Shown here one piece after another: positions 34,901 to 38,431 of a DNA stretch of 38,431 nucleotides. The translations under genes were made by a program, and so were the position numbers. This DNA comes from an uncultured Oscillospiraceae bacterium. GTDB taxonomy: Bacteria; Bacillota; Clostridia; Oscillospirales; Oscillospiraceae. The notes beneath the pieces are model-generated. The model was not told the DNA's origin and did not search any database. It worked only from the letters and a program-made list of their open reading frames with translations. The stretch lies in contig CALWVS010000020.1 in assembly GCA_944385095.1 (NCBI GenBank), positions 1 to 38,431 on the forward strand. The letters run 5' to 3'. Every line of letters starts with the position of its first letter. Positions within the stretch are counted from its first letter, which is position 1.

Positions 34901-35656
34901 CATGTGATGAGTGGCAGTTATACAGTCCACATCACCAAGGAGGGCTACACAGAGCGCACAGGGCGGTTCTATGCCACAGTGCCTGAGATGGCAAACCAGA
35001 ACTTTGTGATGATTCCTGAGGGACTGAACGACGTGGAGGACGGTACCAGTTCTCAGATTGGCGATCTGCGTATTGTGCTCAGATGGGGTGAGACTCCACG
35101 GGATCTGGACTCCCATCTGTGTGGTCCCACCGCCTCCGGTACAGATCGGTTCCATGTGTACTATGCAAACCGCAACTACTACGAAAATGAGACGGTACAC
35201 AGTTTCCTGGACCATGACGATGTCACAAGCTATGGACCGGAGACAACCACCGTGTACAACATCAAGAGCAATGGCAAATACAGTTTCTATGTCCATGACT
35301 TTACCAATGCATGGACGGATACCACTACGGCTCTGTCCGAGTCCGGCGCATTTGTGGAGGTATTTACCAAAGAAGCAACCGGTCAGGTCAATGCCAATGG
35401 AGAGGAACTGTATCGCTCCAAGCTCATTGCAACCCTGTATGTGCCCACCAAGCAGGAGGGAACGCTGTGGCATGTCTTTGACTACAATGCAGCCACAGGA
35501 GAGCTGACTGCCTCCGATGACATGCTCTATGTCCGGGACTCCGGAAATGTGGGTCAGGAGCCTGCCGTTGTGCGCAGTATGGAAAATACTGAGGACACCA
35601 CACGTCAGACCGATTTGCAGTTGATTTGTGAAAGTATCCAGACAGCAAAAGAGTAA
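31937..35656 (+). CDS. Large SLH-domain cell-surface protein
   Basis: This secreted protein of about 1239 residues has a signal peptide cut near ALA-AS (about residue 28). Three S-layer homology domains follow (about 35-80, 95-140, 160-206; each with WYYEAAYYAYEHGIMSG- or TREQLAVILY-type motifs). Next are a Ser/Gly linker (about 222-250) and an InlB/Listeria-type beta repeat (to about 318, GYRFDGWYQDEALTTVYDF then LYAKW). A further SLH-like segment and a long unassigned region come after that. Two carboxypeptidase-regulatory-like beta modules begin at about 850 and 943. The C-terminus holds WGETPRDLDSHLCGP, typical of YfaP/DUF2135-like domains. SLH domains bind cell-wall polymers. GGGAG suits the ATG at 31937 better than that at 31931. 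The gene lies between the prfB repeats. Confidence 0.88.
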   Translation: MRMGKRVLSLLVMLCMLVGLLPTAALAASSSTSPVFTDVQESDWYYEAAYYAYEHGIMSGTGQSQFSPNAATTRGMVVTILYSMEGKPEVSENRFSDVRPDQYFANAVNWASEHGIVSGYGHSLFGPNDLITREQLAVILYGYAKYKGYDVSKTTDLSAFQDVGSISAYAVQAMQWAVASGLISGMGDGMLSPQGSATRGQVCVIMMQYSEKVVTAPTTEGEKKPDSSDSSGSSSGGSSGGGGSSGDSSTTYTVTFHTNCSYVIEAQQVEAGKTAVRPADPVRFGYRFDGWYQDEALTTVYDFATPVSQSLTLYAKWTAQELTGEDSMLNPDPSATGAVSRRQWIETLVDKLELTVDSSDLSSSFADLEYNVKIEAAVQNGVILSTGAEDTFSPSAPATTAFAAVTTVRALGYSCQTLQDYIVIAEDMALVEGVGNTINLTLPQCSQILNVIDTMLQSTEIDPNFVPVMDVDAVILEPSVTYEVLPQAAALTQTAVQTAQIRVDAAPEALGLQAGQTVLLPVSAAFPGGLAQKIVQVTGDGSGKTLLTTQTPTLNEFLGESGRVAAQKEIPTGQGNFQVAEELAQNTPVLSRSRAAEGGNDLNIYAVAQQDALVVVLESANENGFFHDSSRAEVKITYPTIRFIADVSAEGTAVKTNALYLSVGNQVDITGGFRDNVALDVELGRISVPVDSWFTVDLVVRLTVDSTGEVTLNYTMEHMTGVQLVNGHVRGVSSSATMALNSFQPLDCTVQAGPATSAVLTLAGVFDLADFGTGTGLGISGEKTARENGEFCVDSSVYAYRTLSAFEYGILGSPMRWDLWDQDNSVFSRGLHFEYRNGTFQQEPVCTYGEGSIYGTVTNIAGDAVTGFDVYCTTEDTAQPVEIDVTLGDAGRFTISNMAAGTYLFHFTAPGYQLATQKIEVLANRTTNVGTIYLITDNDEMGTGSGYLNDALTGGAVADATIELYAGYEAAGDPIYTITSDTQGRYSFHVMSGSYTVHITKEGYTERTGRFYATVPEMANQNFVMIPEGLNDVEDGTSSQIGDLRIVLRWGETPRDLDSHLCGPTASGTDRFHVYYANRNYYENETVHSFLDHDDVTSYGPETTTVYNIKSNGKYSFYVHDFTNAWTDTTTALSESGAFVEVFTKEATGQVNANGEELYRSKLIATLYVPTKQEGTLWHVFDYNAATGELTASDDMLYVRDSGNVGQEPAVVRSMENTEDTTRQTDLQLICESIQTAKE

Positions 35657-35668
35657 TTGTTCCAAAAT

Positions 35669-35711
35669 ACAGGCTGTGGAGTTTACCAGACAGGCAAACT
35701 CCACAGCCTGT
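35669..35711 (+). terminator. Terminator of the SLH gene
   Basis: A 16-bp perfect stem ACAGGCTGTGGAGTTT with 35696-35711 and an 11-nt loop, followed by TTCTTCT. Confidence 0.85.
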
Positions 35712-35803
35712 TTCTTCTGAAATGGCAGCGCTTCCACGGCACAGAGGAGCAGCCACGCAGAGAACACACAACTTCGCACCGGTTCACTTTCACTCCCTTT
35801 TTG

Positions 35804-36544
35804 TCTTTACTTTTTCAGTTCTATCAGGTATAATAGATTAGTTCAATCAAAATTCAGTTTATTTTTTGATAAAGAGAGTGAGGAACCTATGCTTCAATTC
35901 GACGAGTACAAGGTCAAGCTGAATAATCTGGCTCCCACACTGGAGAAACTGGGAGCGGCTTTGAATCTGGATGCAGCAGAGCAGGAACTGGACATGTTGC
36001 AGGCAGAGTCTGCTTCTGACGGATTTTGGAACAATCTGGACAAGGCACAGAAGGTACAGCAGAGAATCAAAGTATTACAGAGCAAAGTGGACAGCCAGAA
36101 AAAGCGTCAACAGCAGTGGGACGACTTGATGGCACTTTGCGAAATGGGCAACGAGTTTGAGGATGAGAGCCTGATTCCTGAACTGGAGGAGGGCTTTGCA
36201 GAGCTGGAAAAGAACATGGAGGAAGCACGGCTTCAAACCCTTCTGACGGGAGAGTATGACAGCTCCAACGTGATTCTCACCATCCATCCCGGCGCAGGTG
36301 GCACCGAAGCCCAGGACTGGGCACAGATGCTCTACCGTATGTACACCAGATGGGCAGAGCGTCACGGCTTCACCTATCAGATTATGGACTATCAGGACGG
36401 GGACGAGGCTGGTATCAAGTCCGCTACCATTATGATTGAAGGGGAAAACGCCTACGGCTACCTGCGAGGAGAACACGGCGTTCACCGTCTGGTTCGTGTG
36501 TCCCCCTTTGATGCCAACGCACGCCGTCAGACTTCCTTCTCCTC
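35804..36544 (+). repeat. Direct repeat, copy 2 (prfB promoter and 5' half)
   Basis: Matches 30693-31432. The unit offset is 5111 bp, so recombination between the copies would excise a circle of about that size carrying the HAD remnant and the SLH gene. Confidence 0.95.
35806..35834 (+). promoter_or_regulatory. Promoter of prfB
   Basis: TTTACT (35806-35811), 17-bp spacer, TATAAT (35829-35834). Confidence 0.75.
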
Positions 36545-37010
36545 TGTCGAGGTGATGCCCGATTTGCCGGAGGATGTGGAAGTGGATATTCGCCCTGAGG
36601 ACATTGAAATGCAGGTGTACCGTGCCTCTGGTGCCGGTGGACAGCACGTCAATAAAACCTCCTCTGCGGTGCGCCTCATCCACAAGCCCACAGGCATTGT
36701 GGTGGCAAGTCAGCAGGAGCGTTCCCAGTTCCAGAATAAGGACAACTGTATGAAAATGCTCCGTGCCAAGCTGGTGGAACTGCAAATGCAGGAGAAGGCA
36801 GAGAAGATTTCCGACCTGAAGGGGGTACAGATGAAAATTGAGTGGGGCAGCCAGATTCGCTCCTATGTGTTCATGCCCTATCAGATGGTCAAAGACAACC
36901 GTACCGCCTATGAGACCAGTGCCATCAACAACGTGATGGATGGAGATTTGGATGGCTTTATCAATGCCTACCTGACGGCTGAGGCAACCGGAAACTGGGC
37001 AAGTAAATAA
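35889..37010 (+). CDS. prfB: Peptide chain release factor 2
   Basis: This 373-residue RF2 ends translation at UGA and UAA codons. Residues 1-110 form the helical domain 1, the PCRF domain follows, and the SPF stop-codon reading motif is at 205-207. Catalytic GGQ is at 250-252 in ASGAGGQHVNKTSSAVRL, and the C-terminal helix region is intact. The gene reads in one frame from its ATG. The CTTTGA programmed +1 frameshift site found near codon 25 of many prfB genes is absent, so the usual autoregulation by frameshifting is not used here. Its first 656 bp and promoter are duplicated at 30693-31432. It is the only complete copy in the window and presumably essential. Confidence 0.97.
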   Translation: MLQFDEYKVKLNNLAPTLEKLGAALNLDAAEQELDMLQAESASDGFWNNLDKAQKVQQRIKVLQSKVDSQKKRQQQWDDLMALCEMGNEFEDESLIPELEEGFAELEKNMEEARLQTLLTGEYDSSNVILTIHPGAGGTEAQDWAQMLYRMYTRWAERHGFTYQIMDYQDGDEAGIKSATIMIEGENAYGYLRGEHGVHRLVRVSPFDANARRQTSFSSVEVMPDLPEDVEVDIRPEDIEMQVYRASGAGGQHVNKTSSAVRLIHKPTGIVVASQQERSQFQNKDNCMKMLRAKLVELQMQEKAEKISDLKGVQMKIEWGSQIRSYVFMPYQMVKDNRTAYETSAINNVMDGDLDGFINAYLTAEATGNWASK

Positions 37011-37074
37011 AAATAAACAAAGAGACAAAATTGCATCTGTACTCCAAAAAACCCATAGAAGGGAAGATTGGACT

Positions 37075-37881
37075 ATGGCAGACAGAACGAAACGGTCAAC
37101 CAAACAGAAATCCTCCGGGCATGTCCTTGCAGGAATTTTGGGGGCATGTCTGGGGGCACTGGTCTGTCTGTTGCTCACCTATCTCGTTGGGTTGGTGTAT
37201 GTGGCGGGTGCAGTTTTGTTTCTTTTGTTTTCTCCTGTTTTTATCATGGCAGGCTATCGCCTTTGCAGGGGATGGAAAAACAAAGTGTTCGCCTATGGAA
37301 TGACAGGTTTGACAGCGGTTGTCACTGCCATCCTTCTTCCATTCATTATAGATGCATCTTATTATGGTTCAGAACAACTTTTATGGAATATGTCTTCCCG
37401 TGATTTGCAGAGAAATTTGGAAATTTCTTTGTTATGTGGTGTTATTTCGCTTATTTCCTTCTGGCGATTTGAAAGGATATTACGGGGGTATTTGATTGCA
37501 CCACACCAACGGGCACGGTATGAGGCTGGAAAGTATGCTGGTGGGATGATGTATAATATGTGCCCCCAGCAAATTCCCATGAAAGAAATTCCAAAGCGGT
37601 TCTATGTGGGCGGCAAGTTGGAAGTAGAAGGGGAGCAGTTGCGCACCATCCCCAGCCTTGCAAAAAGCAAAACCTTTTCTGTGGATGAAGTGGCAGGTGT
37701 AGTTTTAGGCGGATGTACGGGCAGTAATGTGCTGTATGACAGTGAATATCAGGTGCTTGCAAAATTTGCGTGGAGTATGGCAAATTCAGAGGTGCTGTTT
37801 TGGTACTTACAGAGACATCAGGTTCCTTTTGATAATTTGCCTGCCCATTTGCAATGCAATCATATAGAACCCAAACAATAA
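37075..37881 (+). CDS. Membrane protein of unknown function
   Basis: This 268-residue protein has a positively charged N-terminus (MADRTKRSTKQK) and four predicted TM helices (about 17-36, 38-60, 72-92, 115-132). A cytoplasmic-looking domain of about 130 residues follows, with no motif I recognise (PKRFYVGGKLEVEGEQLRTI, FSVDEVAGVVLGGCTG). AAGGGA lies 11 bases before the ATG. It follows prfB by 65 bp with no terminator between, so it may be co-transcribed. A function cannot be offered. Confidence 0.75.
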   Translation: MADRTKRSTKQKSSGHVLAGILGACLGALVCLLLTYLVGLVYVAGAVLFLLFSPVFIMAGYRLCRGWKNKVFAYGMTGLTAVVTAILLPFIIDASYYGSEQLLWNMSSRDLQRNLEISLLCGVISLISFWRFERILRGYLIAPHQRARYEAGKYAGGMMYNMCPQQIPMKEIPKRFYVGGKLEVEGEQLRTIPSLAKSKTFSVDEVAGVVLGGCTGSNVLYDSEYQVLAKFAWSMANSEVLFWYLQRHQVPFDNLPAHLQCNHIEPKQ

Positions 37882-37893
37882 AATGACTGTAAA

Positions 37894-37941
37894 CTGAAAA
37901 ATCCCAATAGGATGTTGTCTGTTCCTGTTGGGATTTTTCAG
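37894..37941 (+). terminator. Terminator after the membrane protein gene
   Basis: A 14-bp perfect stem CTGAAAAATCCCAA with 37928-37941 and a 20-nt loop, followed by TTCTTTTTG. Confidence 0.8.
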
Positions 37942-37980
37942 TTCTTTTTGTTTTGAGCAGAGAGTATGTATCTGTTTTGC

Positions 37981-38018
37981 TTGTATTGCATAGAATAATA
38001 TGGTACAATAAATTGTAC
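37981..38018 (+). promoter_or_regulatory. Antitoxin promoter with overlapping operator
   Basis: TTGTAT (37981-37986), 17-bp spacer and extended -10 TGGTACAAT (38001-38009). A perfect palindrome GTACAAT-AA-ATTGTAC (38003-38018) covers the -10, and its right arm contains TGTACA, the core hexamer known from YefM-YoeB operators. This implies autorepression by the antitoxin. Confidence 0.65.
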
Positions 38019-38055
38019 AGAATAGAGTTGTTAGGTAGTAGAAAGGGTGTTTGCT

Positions 38056-38319
38056 ATGTTGGCAGTGAATTATAGTACCATTCGCAGTAAATTAAAGGAA
38101 TATTGTGATCAGGCAACAGACAGACATGAAACAGTGATTGTTACAAGAAAAAATGAAAAAAATGTGGTTCTGTTAAGTCTGGAGAAATACAATGAGCTGG
38201 TGAGAGCTTCTCACAATGCGGAATATTTAGACAGAATAGATAAAAGTTTAGAACAAATTCAACAGGGAAAAATTGTGGTAAAAACCATGGAAGAACTTGA
38301 GGATATGGTCAATGGGTAA
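38056..38319 (+). CDS. Phd/YefM-family antitoxin
   Basis: This 87-residue protein has the PhdYeFM fold: VNYSTIRSKLKEYCDQATDR (DNA-binding and dimerisation N-terminus), ETVIVTRKNEKNVVLLSLEKY (the hallmark strand region) and a charged, flexible C-terminus (EQIQQGKIVVKTMEELE) that would wrap the toxin. The longer GTG start at 38047 lacks ribosome binding site spacing; ATG at 38056 has AAAGGG eight bases upstream. Its stop overlaps the toxin start as ATGGGTAA, the normal coupling for yefM-yoeB. The toxin is interrupted, so this is now probably an orphan antitoxin. Confidence 0.9.
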   Translation: MLAVNYSTIRSKLKEYCDQATDRHETVIVTRKNEKNVVLLSLEKYNELVRASHNAEYLDRIDKSLEQIQQGKIVVKTMEELEDMVNG

Positions 38320-38359
38320 TTTGTCATGTTCAGAAAAGGCATGGGATGATTATCTTTAC
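38312..38359 (+). pseudogene. YoeB-type toxin gene, first 16 codons only, cut by an IS element
   Basis: The frame starts MGNLSCSEKAWDDYLY, the classic N-terminus of YoeB mRNA interferases, then runs into IS sequence after codon 16. The next residue in the family is usually Trp (YLYWQ); here it becomes QKCRK from the element. Catalytic Glu, Arg and His residues lie further on and are lost. Confidence 0.8.
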
Positions 38360-38431
38360 CAAAAGTGCCGTAAAGCCCCTGCCTTTAGGCATGGGGATAT
38401 AAGGCACACCTTATTCCCTCGTCAGTTAGGA
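38360..38431 (+). mobile_element. Left end of an IS200/IS605-type element, continuing beyond the window
   Basis: Directly after TTAC (38356-38359) the sequence changes to a subterminal hairpin. Arms CCCCTGCC and GGCA-T-GGGG surround a TTTA loop, with a single extrahelical T in the stem, a known feature recognised by TnpA of this family. The loop and arms resemble the hairpin at 45-66 on the same strand, so both window ends may be ends of one element type. Target TTAC is the IS608-like pattern. Confidence 0.65.

Noticed and set aside
35889-35990. Programmed +1 frameshift in prfB
   Set aside because: The ATG frame is uninterrupted and the CTTTGA slip site is not present near codon 25.

Overview
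The window looks like chromosomal DNA of a spore-forming, probably gut-dwelling clostridium (Oscillospirales-like). This rests on an alpha/beta-type small acid-soluble spore protein, SpoVT, HrcA-type CIRCE operators, a clostridial-type Hut pair, SLH surface protein architecture and Gram-positive promoters and ribosome binding sites. No rRNA or tRNA was seen, so the genus is inference. Both ends of the window carry subterminal hairpins of IS200/IS605-type elements, and each truncates a host gene. The window may therefore be a contig or segment bounded by copies of one element.

Layout. 1-2.5 kb: truncated adaptor-like membrane protein, histidine kinase and OmpR-type regulator (minus strand). 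2.7-5.8 kb: SASP, then a polar amino-acid ABC transporter (lipoprotein, permease, ATPase). 5.8-10.2 kb: a D-2-hydroxyacid dehydrogenase, then hsp20 and clpB, each behind a CIRCE operator. 10.2-13.9 kb: three tandem 153-bp repeats and a SWIM/SNF2 helicase. 14-18.5 kb: hutU, hutI, an Lrp/AsnC regulator and spoVT. 18.6-23.4 kb: AraC regulator divergent from a GH31 alpha-glucosidase, followed by the wreck of a sugar ABC transporter operon, a YesL (DUF624) protein and a decayed phosphoglucomutase fragment. 23.4-27.6 kb: an AT-rich accessory module of a 1138-residue helical-repeat protein with a DUF2971-like C-terminus, divergent from a 194-residue protein of unknown function. 27.6-30.7 kb: MATE efflux pump behind a leader-peptide/terminator attenuator, and an NADH oxidase. 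30.7-37 kb: a 740-bp direct duplication of the prfB promoter and 5' half, flanking a HAD remnant and a large SLH surface protein, then intact prfB (RF2). 37-38.4 kb: small membrane protein and a YefM-type antitoxin whose YoeB-type toxin is cut by the right-hand IS element.

Most notable: (1) the MATE leader, in which a 28-codon ORF is overlapped by a 21-bp terminator stem and ends in an ATGA overlap with the pump gene; (2) the prfB duplication, which leaves a GGQ-less RF2 fragment with its own promoter and makes the SLH gene excisable in principle; (3) the DUF2971/helical-repeat module, a candidate uncharacterised system; (4) the interrupted YefM-YoeB pair. All functional calls come from reading the sequence and translated motifs; no database search was run.
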